In this document: piece by piece, positions 45,465 through 56,087 of the stretch
Position numbering within the stretch: the first letter of the stretch is position 1
Layout of the letters: every line of letters starts with the position of its first letter
Assembly: GCA_029547145.1 (NCBI GenBank)
Contig: JAKPPV010000001.1
Span: forward strand, 1-64,000
DNA: 64,000 nucleotides
Source of the DNA: Methanobacteriota archaeon
GTDB taxonomy: Archaea > Halobacteriota > Methanomicrobia > Methanomicrobiales > Methanospirillaceae
Direction: 5' to 3'
The notes under the pieces: generated by a model
What the model was told of the DNA's origin: nothing
The model's input: the letters and a program-made list of their open reading frames with translations, nothing else
Databases searched by the model: none
Made by a program: the position numbers and the translations under genes

Positions 45465-46219
45465 CGCCCGTCTCCGTGGACCGTGCGGCAGATCCTCCCG
45501 ACGAAGGCCCGCGTGTCCTCCCGCTGGAACGCGTTCCGGCCCATGCAGACCCCCGCGCCCCCGGCGCCGACGGCATCCGCGATCATCGCGATCGCCTCCT
45601 CGTCCCCCCCCTTCTCGCCGCCGGCGATCATGACGGGGACGGAGCAGGCCTCCACGATCCGCCGGAAGGCGGCAGGGTCCCCGGGGTAGTTCACCTTGAT
45701 CAGGTCCGCCCCGAGCTCTTCGGCCGCCCGGACGCAGTGGGAGACCGCGGCGGGGCTCGAGCCGTCGATCCCCGCGCCCCGTGCGTAGGCCATGATCAGG
45801 AGCGGCATCCCCCAGCGGGTGCAGTCCTTCGAGACCTGGCCGGCCGCCTCGAGCATCCGTGACTCGTTCGGCGCCCCCAGGTTGATGTGGATCGAGACCG
45901 CGTCCGCGCCGAGGGCGATCGCCTCCTCGACCGTGCAGACGAGCACCTTGTCGTTGGGGTCGGGGTTCAGGGCGGTCGAGGCGGAGAGGTGGACGATCAG
46001 GCCGATGTCGCGCCCGTGCCGCCGGTGGCCCGCCTTGACCATGCCCTTGTGCAGGATGATCGCGTTCGCGCCGCCCTCGGAGACCTCCGAGATCACCCGC
46101 GTCATGTCGCGCAGCCCCTCGATCTGGCCGAGGGTCATGCCGTGGTCCATCGGGATGATCACCGCCCGGCCCGTGTTCCGGTCCATGATCCGCTCGAGCC
46201 GGATCTCCTTGCCGATCAT
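45461..46219 (-). CDS. AroA'-like class I aldolase (second copy)
   Basis: 252 residues of the DhnA/AroA' fold: IPMDHGMTLGQIEGL, LIVHLSASTALNPDP, ADLIKVNYPGD (Schiff-base Lys), MIAGGEKGGD, GRNAFQRED. It resembles its upstream neighbour along the whole length. In Methanocaldococcus one paralogue (MJ0400) makes ADH and a related one (MJ1585) makes DKFP from a triose phosphate and methylglyoxal, so the pair here may do both steps; the assignment is inferred. ATG 46219 overlaps the stop of the first copy (ATGA). Confidence 0.85.
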   Translation of the reverse strand: MIGKEIRLERIMDRNTGRAVIIPMDHGMTLGQIEGLRDMTRVISEVSEGGANAIILHKGMVKAGHRRHGRDIGLIVHLSASTALNPDPNDKVLVCTVEEAIALGADAVSIHINLGAPNESRMLEAAGQVSKDCTRWGMPLLIMAYARGAGIDGSSPAAVSHCVRAAEELGADLIKVNYPGDPAAFRRIVEACSVPVMIAGGEKGGDEEAIAMIADAVGAGGAGVCMGRNAFQREDTRAFVGRICRTVHGDGR

Positions 46220-47004
46220 CGGAGCACCTCCATCGCCTCGTCGGCGCTCCGCCCCTCGTGGACGATCAGGGCGGCCGCGCGGACGAAACGGTCGGGGGCC
46301 GCGTGCTGGAACGCGTTCCGACCGATTGAGATCCCGGCGGCACCGCCCGCCATCGCCCCCTCGATCAGGTCGAGGGTGGTCCGGTCGTCGGTCCGCGAAC
46401 CGCCCGCGACCACGACGGGGACCGGGCAGCCCCGCGTCACCTCGGAGAACGAGTCGGGATCGCCGGTGTAGACGGTCTTGACCAGGTCGGCACCGAGCTC
46501 GGCCGCGACGCGGGCGGCGAGCCGGACGTGCTCGACCGCGTGCTCGTCGGTGATCTTCTTCCCCCGCGGGTACATCATCGCGAGGAGAGGCATCCCCCAC
46601 TCCTGGCACTCGACCGCGATCCGGCCGAGGTCACTGAGCATGCGGGCCTCGGAGTCGGCCCCGATGTTGACGTGCATCGAGACCCCGTCCGCGCCCATCC
46701 GGAGGGCGTGGGTGACGGTGTTGACCAGCACCTTCTCGTTCGGGTCCGGCCCGATCGCGGTCGAGGCGGAGAGATGCAGGATCAGGCCGACGTCCGGGCC
46801 ATGCCGGCGGTGGCCGTAGAGCGCGAGGCCGATGTGGCCCAGCACGGCATTCGCACCGCCGAGGGCGACGGCGTCGACGGCGCCGTCCAGGTCGATCAGG
46901 CCCGGGATCGGGCCCTGGGTGACCCCGTGGTCCATCGGGACGATGATGGTTCTCCGGGTATTCCGGTTGATGATGCGTTCAAGACGGATCTCTTTTCCTC
47001 TCAT
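46216..47004 (-). CDS. aroA': 2-amino-3,7-dideoxy-D-threo-hept-6-ulosonate synthase (AroA')
   Basis: 262 residues. IIVPMDHGVTQGPIPGLIDL, GLILHLSASTAIGPDP, MYPRGKKI, ADLVKTVYTGDPDSF (Schiff-base Lys) and VVVAGGSRTDD are those of the MJ0400 group. Condenses DKFP-derived triose with aspartate semialdehyde to ADH, starting the archaeal aromatic pathway. First gene of the eight-gene operon, with GGAGG before its ATG and a leader with a dyad. Confidence 0.9.
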   Translation of the reverse strand: MRGKEIRLERIINRNTRRTIIVPMDHGVTQGPIPGLIDLDGAVDAVALGGANAVLGHIGLALYGHRRHGPDVGLILHLSASTAIGPDPNEKVLVNTVTHALRMGADGVSMHVNIGADSEARMLSDLGRIAVECQEWGMPLLAMMYPRGKKITDEHAVEHVRLAARVAAELGADLVKTVYTGDPDSFSEVTRGCPVPVVVAGGSRTDDRTTLDLIEGAMAGGAAGISIGRNAFQHAAPDRFVRAAALIVHEGRSADEAMEVLR

Positions 47005-47031
47005 GACACAGGCCTCCGCCGCCCCACACCC

Positions 47032-47046
47032 TGCAGGTCCCCTGCA
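47032..47046. promoter_or_regulatory. Inverted repeat in the aro operon leader
   Basis: TGCAGG-TCC-CCTGCA, perfect 6-base arms, 28-42 bases upstream of the first start codon and near the predicted transcription start (TATA-like ACTATTATTTTTTC, minus strand, 47060-47075). Candidate operator or leader hairpin. Confidence 0.4.
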
Positions 47047-47270
47047 ACCGTGGGGCGATCAGAAAAAATAATAGTCGGCGAATGCGAAGCCGTCCGCTCG
47101 CCGGTCGGGATACGATGCGCGGTGACAGGGTGCCCTAGCGATAAAAGCACTCACGGGCGAAAAAACATTCACCACACATTGCGATCCCGTGCGATGGAAG
47201 CGGACATAAACCTGCCGGTACGCGGGGGAGGGCGGCAGGCATATGAGGCGGGGTCGCGGATCGGTACCCG

Positions 47271-48350
47271 ATGGCCCCCCTGATCGCGCTCCCCTCCTGG
47301 ACCGTCTGGGCGATCGTCCTCGCGGTCTTCGCGGCGGCAGCGGTCGCCTTCTGGCCCCTCGTCGGGGTCTCGGTCCTCGCGGCGTCGGTCGGCGTCGTGC
47401 TCTTCCCGCTCCAGCGCCGGCTCGCAGCGCGGATCGGGCCGGTGATCGCGGCCGTTCTGCTCACGGTCGTCGTCGGGGCGGCGCTGATCGGGGCGGCGGT
47501 CTTTACGATCGGGGTGCTCGTCCAGAACCTGGACTTCATCACCGAGATGGTCCGGGCGATCTTCTCGGTGGCGGCGGAACCGATCGCAAACCCGTTCAGC
47601 GCGACATTGCCCCTCGATCCGGCAGAGGTGACGGAGGCGATCCGTACCGAACTCGGGGCGTTCAGCACGTTCCTCTCCTCGCTGATCGACGAGCTCCCCA
47701 TGGTCGGGCTCGAGACGATCGTCTTCTTCCTGGTCCTCTACCTGACCCTCGAACAGGGCGAGGCGGCGGGTGTCCGGCTGGGAGAGGTCCTGCCGGCGCA
47801 CGTCCGCAGGCCGGTCGAACGGCTCTGGCAGATGGCAGTGGACGTGATGTACTCGATCTTCGTCGTCCACTTCGCCACCGCGTTCGTTACCTTCCTGATC
47901 GCGCTGCCGTTCTTCTGGTTCCTCGGGTACGGCCACGTCCTCTTCTTCGCCGTCCTCTCGGGGGTCTTCCAGCTCGTTCCGTTCCTCGGGCAGACCGTGA
48001 TCCTGGCCGTGATCGGAGGGTACGCGCTCGCGATCGGGGACCTGCGCGGGGCGCTGCTCGTCCTCTTCATCGGATACCCGTTCGTGGCGGCGCTCCCCGA
48101 CTGGATCATGCGCCCGCTGTTGATGGGGGTCAAGGCGAAGCTCCACCCGGTGGTGATGTTCATCGGGTTCTTCGGGGGGATCACCCTGCTCGGGCTCGCC
48201 GGGCTGATCCTCGGCCCGCTCCTGCTCGCCCTCGCGGTGGGGGCGTACGGGATCATCGTGGAGGAGCTGGAACTCCGCCGGCAGGAGGAGGAGACGACCC
48301 GGTTAGCGGAGCGGGAGGCGGGAACGGAGGGGCGGGCACCGGAAGGGTGA
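47271..48350 (+). CDS. AI-2E family transporter-like membrane protein
   Basis: 359 residues, seven to eight membrane helices with a long loop near 120-160. Family hallmarks: hydrophobic N-terminus, FFLVLYLTLEQGEA, SGVFQLVPFLGQT and IGYPFVAALPDWIMRPLLMGVKAKLHPVVMFIGFFGG (C-terminal signature). Substrates range from AI-2 to ions and are unknown here. No SD is clear; ATG 47271 taken as given, with a TATA-like ACATAAAC 60 bases ahead. Confidence 0.85.
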   Translation: MAPLIALPSWTVWAIVLAVFAAAAVAFWPLVGVSVLAASVGVVLFPLQRRLAARIGPVIAAVLLTVVVGAALIGAAVFTIGVLVQNLDFITEMVRAIFSVAAEPIANPFSATLPLDPAEVTEAIRTELGAFSTFLSSLIDELPMVGLETIVFFLVLYLTLEQGEAAGVRLGEVLPAHVRRPVERLWQMAVDVMYSIFVVHFATAFVTFLIALPFFWFLGYGHVLFFAVLSGVFQLVPFLGQTVILAVIGGYALAIGDLRGALLVLFIGYPFVAALPDWIMRPLLMGVKAKLHPVVMFIGFFGGITLLGLAGLILGPLLLALAVGAYGIIVEELELRRQEEETTRLAEREAGTEGRAPEG

Positions 48351-48394
48351 ACCCGGCGTGAGGACCGGGTTCCGCATGGAGAGACAGGGGGGGT

Positions 48395-48634
48395 CTATCT
48401 GCAGAGCTGCCTGAGCTCGGAGACGGGCTGCTTGAGGATGGAGCTGAGACCCTGGAGGTCCTCGTCGGAGAGCGCGAGGTCGGCCGTCCCCTCGCGGAAC
48501 CGGCGGAAGAGGTCGTCGGCCACCTGCTGGCTCGAGGCGGCGGTGCTCCTGTTCGGGACGGTGAACGCCCTTTTTTCCGGTTCCGTTGCTCCAGGGTCCG
48601 TCCTGCCCGCCTCCGCCTGAATGAGTCTGTACAA
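48395..48634 (-). CDS. Small hypothetical protein
   Basis: 79 residues from a TTG start. Polar N-terminus, then an amphipathic helical region (SSQQVADDLFRRFREGTADLALSDEDLQGLSSILKQPVSELRQL). A TATA-like GTAAATACC 25 bases ahead supports a leaderless transcript. No family recognised; could be spurious, but the promoter and coding-like composition argue for a gene. Confidence 0.5.
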   Translation of the reverse strand: MYRLIQAEAGRTDPGATEPEKRAFTVPNRSTAASSQQVADDLFRRFREGTADLALSDEDLQGLSSILKQPVSELRQLCR

Positions 48635-48705
48635 GACCCTGTTGCGGTGGTATTTACAGGTTACTCCCGTTGACCGGTCCGTTCGGCGGGGAAGAGGCGC
48701 GGGAG

Positions 48706-48715
48706 GGTTTTAACC
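48706..48715 (+). promoter_or_regulatory. TATA box of tRNA-Leu
   Basis: GGTTTTAACC, spaced for a start next to the tRNA 5' end at 48739. Confidence 0.5.
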
Positions 48716-48738
48716 TCTGCCGCCGATCCAATAGAGGC

Positions 48739-48823
48739 GCGGGGATTGCCGAGCCAGGTCAAAGGCGTAGGGCTTAGGACCCTATCGCGCAGGCGTTCGG
48801 GGGTTCGAATCCCTCTCCCCGCA
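48739..48823 (+). tRNA. tRNA-Leu (TAG)
   Basis: 85 bases with a long variable arm (class II). Acceptor GCGGGGA/TCCCCGC and discriminator A, anticodon loop CTTAGGA giving TAG, T arm GGGTTCGAATCCC. No CCA encoded. Confidence 0.97.
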
Positions 48824-49010
48824 TACCGACGTCACTCCGATCGTTCCACTGACCCGGGGTATCGTGCCGCCGGTACCTTCGACGCCCCCCCCCTTCCCAC
48901 GGTCCTGGTGCGCCAGGGAATCCCCCGGTGCCACGGTCTCACCACGGCATCCGCCGACCCCGGTTCCCGCCCTCCCCGCACGTCCGGCGATCCCCCCGGG
49001 CGACGTGCGA

Positions 49011-49529
49011 CTACACCAGCGTCCGCTGCCCCTTCGCCCGTGCCGCCACCGCCACCGTGGGCCGCACCGGCGCCGGCTCGGGGACGAGCCAGACCGTCTG
49101 ATCGGCCTCGAGCGAGACGTGCTGCAGCGCCCCGTCCATCGCGGGGGCGTAGGCGATCACGATCCCGTCGGCCGCCCGCCGCCTCAGCGCACGCACGAGG
49201 CGGCTCATCCGCCGGCCCCGCTCCTCCGCGTCCAGGCCGGCCGCGAGCACCGGCGACCACTCCACCATCAGCACCGTGTGGTACGACCGGCTCACCGCGG
49301 CGATCATGTCGTCGAGGCGTTCGCAGACCTCCGTCTCGAAGTGCTCCGAACGGATCGGCGGCACCCGGAAGAGGACCTCCGAGTACCCGTGGAAGAGGTA
49401 GAGCGTGTGGAACGACCCGATCTCCGGGAGAGCGAGGAGCGAGGCCATCCGGTCGGGAGGCGCGATCAGCACCTTTAACCGGCCGGGCTCGAAGGTCGCC
49501 CCGGGCCGGCACCAGAGGCGCAGGGTCAT
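49011..49529 (-). CDS. Hypothetical protein, possible RecA-like fragment
   Basis: 172 residues from ATG 49529 (TLRLWCRPGATFEPGRLKVLIAPP). Alternating beta/alpha pattern with a strand SYHTVLMVEWSPVL that recalls a Walker-B strand, and DGIVIAYAPAMDG; no P-loop seen. A Pro/Ala-rich C-terminus. Not recognised. It sits between tRNA-Leu and pstS, 187 bases of unassigned sequence lie between it and the tRNA. Confidence 0.55.
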   Translation of the reverse strand: MTLRLWCRPGATFEPGRLKVLIAPPDRMASLLALPEIGSFHTLYLFHGYSEVLFRVPPIRSEHFETEVCERLDDMIAAVSRSYHTVLMVEWSPVLAAGLDAEERGRRMSRLVRALRRRAADGIVIAYAPAMDGALQHVSLEADQTVWLVPEPAPVRPTVAVAARAKGQRTLV

Positions 49530-49633
49530 GCGACGCCCCCGTTCTCCTCCGGCGGAGCCGGCCGGGCCCCACGCCCGCCGGAGGCAGGCAGGGGGATGTC
49601 GCGGTATGCACCTGTCATGGTCGTCACCTGGAA

Positions 49634-49660
49634 CACCGCCGGCCTGAAGGCCGGCGGGTG
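49634..49660. repeat. GC-rich hairpin, IS200/IS605-end-like
   Basis: CCGCCGGCC-TGAA-GGCCGGCGG: nine perfect pairs with a 4-base loop, extended by CAC/GTG with one bulge. It lies in the 281-base gap before pstS. Such compact palindromes mark ends of IS200/IS605 elements or act as REP/terminators; no transposase gene is nearby. Confidence 0.4.
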
Positions 49661-49768
49661 CCAGGATCATCGGCGACCGGGCATTTGAGCTCCCGGCATG
49701 CGGGGAGAAAGTGAGCGTCAGGCGTCACCCGGCGGGGATGCGGCCCCTCACCATGTTTTCCGGTTTTC

Positions 49769-49779
49769 TCTATATTTTA
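49769..49779 (+). promoter_or_regulatory. TATA box of pstS
   Basis: CTATATTTTAC, about 36 bases before ATG 49811. Confidence 0.55.
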
Positions 49780-49810
49780 CGACGAACATATGTATCACAG
49801 TCCAGGTTCT

Positions 49811-50830
49811 ATGAATGTCCCGAACATGTTGTTCCATACCACAGGGCTCACCAGAACATTGCTGGCTGCAGCGGTCGTCCTCGTCGGGGCGCTGCTGGTC
49901 GCCGGCTGTACCGGAACCGGCAACGGTCCGGCGACGCAGGCACCGACCGCCGCTCCGACGAGCGCGACCACCTCCATCACCTCACCGGTGACCACCGTCG
50001 CGATGACCACCCCGACGCCGGAAGGGACCGCCCCCGCAGCGGAGACCACCACCCCCGCCTCCTCCGGGACGGCGTCCGGCCGGATCTCGGTCACCGGGTC
50101 GACCACGGTCCTGCCGATCGCCCAGAAGCTCGCAGACCGGTTCATGGAACTGAACCCGAAGGCCGACATCCGGGTCTCCGGCGGCGGGTCGGGTGTCGGT
50201 GTCACGTCCGCCGGCGAGAGGACGGCCGAGATCGGCATGTCCTCGCGCGACCTCAAGGACGCCGAGAGGACGAAGTACCCCGGATTGAAGGAGATCCCGA
50301 TCGCCCGTGACGGGATCGCGGTCATCACCCACCCGTCCAACGGGGTCCCGAGCCTCTCGCTCGACCAGATCAAGAGCATCTACGCCGGGAAGGCGACGAA
50401 CTGGAAGGACGTCGGCGGAAAGGCCCAGCCGATCGTGGTGATCGGACGCGACTCGGCCTCCGGCACGCGCGAGTTCTTCAACGAGAAGGTGATGGGCAAG
50501 GAGGCGACCACCAAGGCGATGCTCGAGAAGAACTCGAACGGTGCGGTCAAGACCTCGATCGGCCCGAACCCCGGCTCCATCGGGTACGTCGGCCTGGGAT
50601 ACATCGACGAATCGGTCAGGGCGGTGGCGATCTCCGTGAACGGCACCCCGGTGGAGCCCACCGTCGAGAACATCGTGAAGGGCACGTACCCGCTCTCCCG
50701 GAAACTCTACTTCGTGACGAACGGTGACGCCACCGGCCTTGCGAAGGAGTTCATCGACTTTTCGCTCAGTCCCGAGGGGCAGGCGATCGTCGAGGCGGAG
50801 GGCTTCGTCTCGATCACGCACACGGCCTGA
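49811..50830 (+). CDS. pstS: Phosphate ABC transporter substrate-binding lipoprotein PstS
   Basis: 339 residues. Signal helix LTRTLLAAAVVLVGALLVAGC with lipobox, a Thr/Pro/Ala-rich linker of about 55 residues, then the PstS fold: ISVTGSTTVLPIAQKLADRF, GGGSGVGVTSAGERTAEIGMSSR, AVITHPSNG, IVVIGRDSASGTREFF, SIGYVGLGY. Binds phosphate at the outer membrane face. The pstCAB-phoU genes are not in the window, so it is an orphan here. Start 49811 fits the TATA at 49769; ATG 49790 is possible. Confidence 0.9.
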   Translation: MNVPNMLFHTTGLTRTLLAAAVVLVGALLVAGCTGTGNGPATQAPTAAPTSATTSITSPVTTVAMTTPTPEGTAPAAETTTPASSGTASGRISVTGSTTVLPIAQKLADRFMELNPKADIRVSGGGSGVGVTSAGERTAEIGMSSRDLKDAERTKYPGLKEIPIARDGIAVITHPSNGVPSLSLDQIKSIYAGKATNWKDVGGKAQPIVVIGRDSASGTREFFNEKVMGKEATTKAMLEKNSNGAVKTSIGPNPGSIGYVGLGYIDESVRAVAISVNGTPVEPTVENIVKGTYPLSRKLYFVTNGDATGLAKEFIDFSLSPEGQAIVEAEGFVSITHTA

Positions 50831-50840
50831 ACACCCCCCC

Positions 50841-50846
50841 TTTTTT
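50841..50846 (+). terminator. T-run terminator after pstS
   Basis: TTTTTT after a C-run, 10 bases past the pstS stop. Confidence 0.45.
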
Positions 50847-50855
50847 CCGATCCTC

Positions 50856-51227
50856 TCATCCGGCCCCGGGGTCCTCCTCGAAGAGGCCGAACGCGTTCCC
50901 CTCGGTGTCCCGGCAGACCGCCAGGTAACCGATCGACGGGATCGTCGTCCGGGGCAGAAGGACGGCGCCGCCGAGCCCCTCCACCCGTGCCAGGTAGTCC
51001 GCGACCGAGGGGACGCCGATGTAGTTCATCATCTGCTGACCCGGCGCACCGCGGGGACCCATCCCTCCGCCGATGCCGGGCGTTCCGTCATCATTCGTGG
51101 TCCCGATCGCGTAGTACTCGATCGGGCCGGCGTAACGCTCAAAGGTCCAGCCGAAGAGAGAGGCGTAGAACGACTGCGCCCGCCCGATGTCGTCCGCGGG
51201 CAGGTCGAAGTGGACGATCGTCGGCAT
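50856..51227 (-). CDS. VOC/glyoxalase family protein
   Basis: 123 residues, two beta-alpha-beta-beta-beta modules. VHFDLPADDIGRAQSFYASLFGW and a final AVCRDTEGNAFGLFEED (metal Glu) are family marks. Substrate unknown; this short group includes uncharacterised enzymes near glyoxalase I. Single gene. Confidence 0.82.
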   Translation of the reverse strand: MPTIVHFDLPADDIGRAQSFYASLFGWTFERYAGPIEYYAIGTTNDDGTPGIGGGMGPRGAPGQQMMNYIGVPSVADYLARVEGLGGAVLLPRTTIPSIGYLAVCRDTEGNAFGLFEEDPGAG

Positions 51228-51431
51228 ACGCGCTCCCCGTCACCCCGGCACGTATTGAACCTGCCGATCGGCCCTGCCGGATGCATCGGCGGGACCAACG
51301 ATGTCGGAATCGGAGGGTTTCCGGCCGTTTTCGACGCCCTGCGCCGTCTTTGGCCCCGTTGTCGGCCTGCAGAGGAGATACGGCCGGAACGTCCGCGCAT
51401 ACCTCCACGATCGGCCCATTTTCGACGGTGT

Positions 51432-51614
51432 TCACTTCACCGCGGTGACGACCAGCCCGTACGGGTGGGCAAAGACCTGCACCGACGAGAACGAAAGCGA
51501 GGCCAGAAGGGCTTCGATCTCCTCCTTCCGGTACGCAGCCCGCACGGACGTCTCGAAGCCGGCACGGACCTCGGGCCCCTGGCAGCTCTCGCGCATGATC
51601 CATACCCTGAGAAA
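51432..51614 (-). pseudogene. C-terminal remnant of a SAM-dependent methyltransferase
   Basis: About 60 residues (VWIMRESCQGPEVRAGFETSV, then RAAYRKEEIEALLASL and VQVFAHPYGLVVTAV) match the last part of class I methyltransferases, in which SVRAAYxxxEI precedes a final strand. Upstream in this frame only low-complexity Pro/Ser sequence is read and the SAM-binding core is missing. A 55-codon reading from ATG 51596 exists but has no SAM site. So a decayed gene is the best reading. Confidence 0.5.
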
Positions 51615-51774
51615 GCCCGCTGTCGTCGCGGAATGAGAGGGCGACGGGGAGGGGGACCGGCGGCGTCCGGCAGGACGGAGCTCTAATACCGGGAGGTCCA
51701 ACACTGATCCCGGCAACGGGCGGGCCCCGGGGCGCGCCCGAACGGGGGCTCTAGGTCCGGGGAAGGGAGGATCC

Positions 51775-52746
51775 ATGACAACACAGGGCGGTTCAAGGGT
51801 CGCGGTGGTGGCGGCCATCATCGGCAACCTGCTGATCGCGGTCATCAAGTTCGTGGTGGCGGTGACGACGGGTTCGTCGGCGATGATCTCCGAGGGGATC
51901 CACTCGCTGGTGGACACCGGGAACGGCGGGCTCGTCCTGCTCGGGATGAGGCGCGCGAGGGAACCGCCCGACGAGGGGCACCCGTTCGGGCACGGCAAGT
52001 CCCTCTACTTCTGGACGCACATCGTCGCCGTCTCCATCTTCGGCATCGGCGGCGGCATGTCGGTGTACGAGGGGATCTCGCACATCCGCCACGTCGCGCC
52101 GGCGGGACAGATGGGCGACCCCTTCGTCGCCTACCTGGTCCTCGGCGTCGCCTTCCTCGTCGAGGCCGGCTCCTTCTCCGTCGCGATCCGGCAGTTCCTC
52201 GCGGCGAAGGGTGACCTCGGCGCCTGGGAGTACATCCGGCGGTCCAAGGACCCGAGCCTCTACACCGTCGTCCTGGAGGACAGTGCCGCCCTGCTCGGGC
52301 TCGTCTTCGCCTTCCTGGGGATCTTCCTGGGTCACCTGCTCAACAACCCGTACCTCGACGGTATCGCCTCCATCGCGATCGGGCTGCTCCTGATGGGCGT
52401 GGCCGGGATCCTCTCGTCGCGGGCGGGCGGACTCCTCCTCGGTGAGGGGGTGAACCCCGACGAGCTCGCGGAGATCCGCCGGCGGGTGGAGGCGGACCCG
52501 GCAGTCGACCGCGCCGGCGACATCCTGACCATGTACATGGGCCCGCACGACCTGCTCGTGAACATGGGGGTCTGCTTCGTGCCGGGTACGACGGCCGAAG
52601 GGATGCACGTGGCGATCCGCCGGATCGAGGCCGATCTCCGCTCGGCCTTCCCCGAGACGAACCGGGTCTACATCGAGGCCGAGTCCCTGCCTGCCCCGGG
52701 GGCGCATGATGCGTGCCGGGCGGGACGGGGTTCCGGGCCACGGTGA
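51775..52746 (+). CDS. Cation diffusion facilitator transporter
   Basis: 323 residues: five to six membrane helices (starting VAVVAAIIGNLLIAVIKFVVAV, ISEGIHSLVDTGNGGLVLLG with His/Asp ligands, HPFGHGKSLYFW) and a cytosolic C-terminal domain. Exports divalent metals such as Zn, Fe or Mn against protons. ATG 51775 after GGAAGGGAGG. Confidence 0.88.
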   Translation: MTTQGGSRVAVVAAIIGNLLIAVIKFVVAVTTGSSAMISEGIHSLVDTGNGGLVLLGMRRAREPPDEGHPFGHGKSLYFWTHIVAVSIFGIGGGMSVYEGISHIRHVAPAGQMGDPFVAYLVLGVAFLVEAGSFSVAIRQFLAAKGDLGAWEYIRRSKDPSLYTVVLEDSAALLGLVFAFLGIFLGHLLNNPYLDGIASIAIGLLLMGVAGILSSRAGGLLLGEGVNPDELAEIRRRVEADPAVDRAGDILTMYMGPHDLLVNMGVCFVPGTTAEGMHVAIRRIEADLRSAFPETNRVYIEAESLPAPGAHDACRAGRGSGPR

Positions 52747-52843
52747 GCCCCCCCGCCCTGCGTGCCGGCCCGCAATGGCTCCTGCTGTGACGATGCACAG
52801 GTTCATATGCCTTCACGCCAGGGGGAGACCTGAGGTGGACCCG

Positions 52844-53053
52844 ATGAAGAGAGCGATGGTGATCGCCATGGTCGTGCTGCTCCTCTCCACCGGCCTTGCG
52901 GGTATCGCAGCGGCCGGCTCGGGGGACGAATCCTACCACGGGGAAGAGGGGACGCAGCCTGCCGTCGGTGCCGGGGACAGCACCGGGCCCGGCCCGCCGA
53001 ATACCGACGCGGCAACCGGCACGGGCGACCGGACGAGACACAAGGACCGGTGA
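52844..53053 (+). CDS. Small secreted protein
   Basis: 69 residues. Signal peptide MKRAMVIAMVVLLLSTGLAGIAAAG, then a Gly/Asp/Thr-rich mature part of about 45 residues with no fold. Exported peptide; unknown. GGTGGACCC precedes ATG. Followed by a T-run terminator. Confidence 0.55.
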   Translation: MKRAMVIAMVVLLLSTGLAGIAAAGSGDESYHGEEGTQPAVGAGDSTGPGPPNTDAATGTGDRTRHKDR

Positions 53054-53080
53054 CCCCCGGGGTCGCCGGTATCAGTCTCC

Positions 53081-53086
53081 TTTTTT
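53081..53086 (+). terminator. T-run terminator
   Basis: TTTTTT 27 bases after the small secreted protein stop, preceded by a GC-rich dyad ACCCCCGGGGT. Confidence 0.45.
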
Positions 53087-53202
53087 CCCTGTTCAGCCGG
53101 CAGTACATCCTGGCAGGATTGGTGGACGATGGTGCCGGGCCCGTCACCGGGAGACCGCCGTCCTGAAGAGAACCCCGCCACCGTCTGCCTGGAGACGGAC
53201 GT

Positions 53203-55596
<2,394 letters not shown>

Positions 55597-55618
55597 GATA
55601 TATACCAGATAATTAGTT

Positions 55619-55633
55619 CGAATTTACCTAACT
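55619..55633 (-). promoter_or_regulatory. lon promoter with AGTTAGGTA motif
   Basis: AGTTAGGTAAATTC on the minus strand, about 27 bases before the leaderless start, doubling as a TATA-like box. The same nine bases occur in the promoter of the adjacent MarR gene. Confidence 0.5.
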
Positions 55634-55650
55634 TTTCGCATCGGGGAAGA

Positions 55651-56070
55651 TCACCGGACCTTCTCCAGGAGCCGGACCAAAAGGTCCAGCTCGCCCCGGT
55701 CGAGCGACCGGACCAGTCGCTCCACCAACCGGGCGAGGGCGGTCTCCTCCGCACGGGCGATCTGCCGCCCCTTCTCCGTCAGGCGGATGTACTGGACCCG
55801 CCGGTCGTCGGGGGACCGCTCCCGGTAGACGCACTCCATCCGGGCGCACCGGTCGACCATCTCGCTGGTCGTCGGGCGGGAGGTCCGGGTGATCTCTGCG
55901 AGCCGGCTGAACGTGATGTCGCCCTCCCGGTCGATCAGCTTCAGGCAGGCGACCTGCTTTATGGTCAGATCGGCGAGCCCGCACTCGTTGAAGACCGCGC
56001 AGGAGCACTCGTTCTGGATCCGGAGCAGGTTCCCGACGGCGTCCGCGAGGAGGTCCGTATTCTCCCCCAT
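55651..56070 (-). CDS. MarR family transcriptional regulator
   Basis: 139 residues. Winged helix at about 45-110 (LTIKQVACLKLIDREGDITFSRLAEITRTSRPTTSEMVDRCARM, then YRERSPDDRRVQYIRLTEKG), with a Cys-rich N-terminal segment (CSCAVFNECG) that may sense redox or metal. ATG 56070, probably leaderless. It lies upstream of lon on the same strand. Confidence 0.85.
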   Translation of the reverse strand: MGENTDLLADAVGNLLRIQNECSCAVFNECGLADLTIKQVACLKLIDREGDITFSRLAEITRTSRPTTSEMVDRCARMECVYRERSPDDRRVQYIRLTEKGRQIARAEETALARLVERLVRSLDRGELDLLVRLLEKVR

Positions 56071-56087
56071 GCCTCGATCCCAATTAA

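Noticed and set aside
51301-51636. 111-codon frame on the plus strand after the VOC gene
   Set aside because: No start signal or family; the opposite strand holds recognisable methyltransferase sequence instead.
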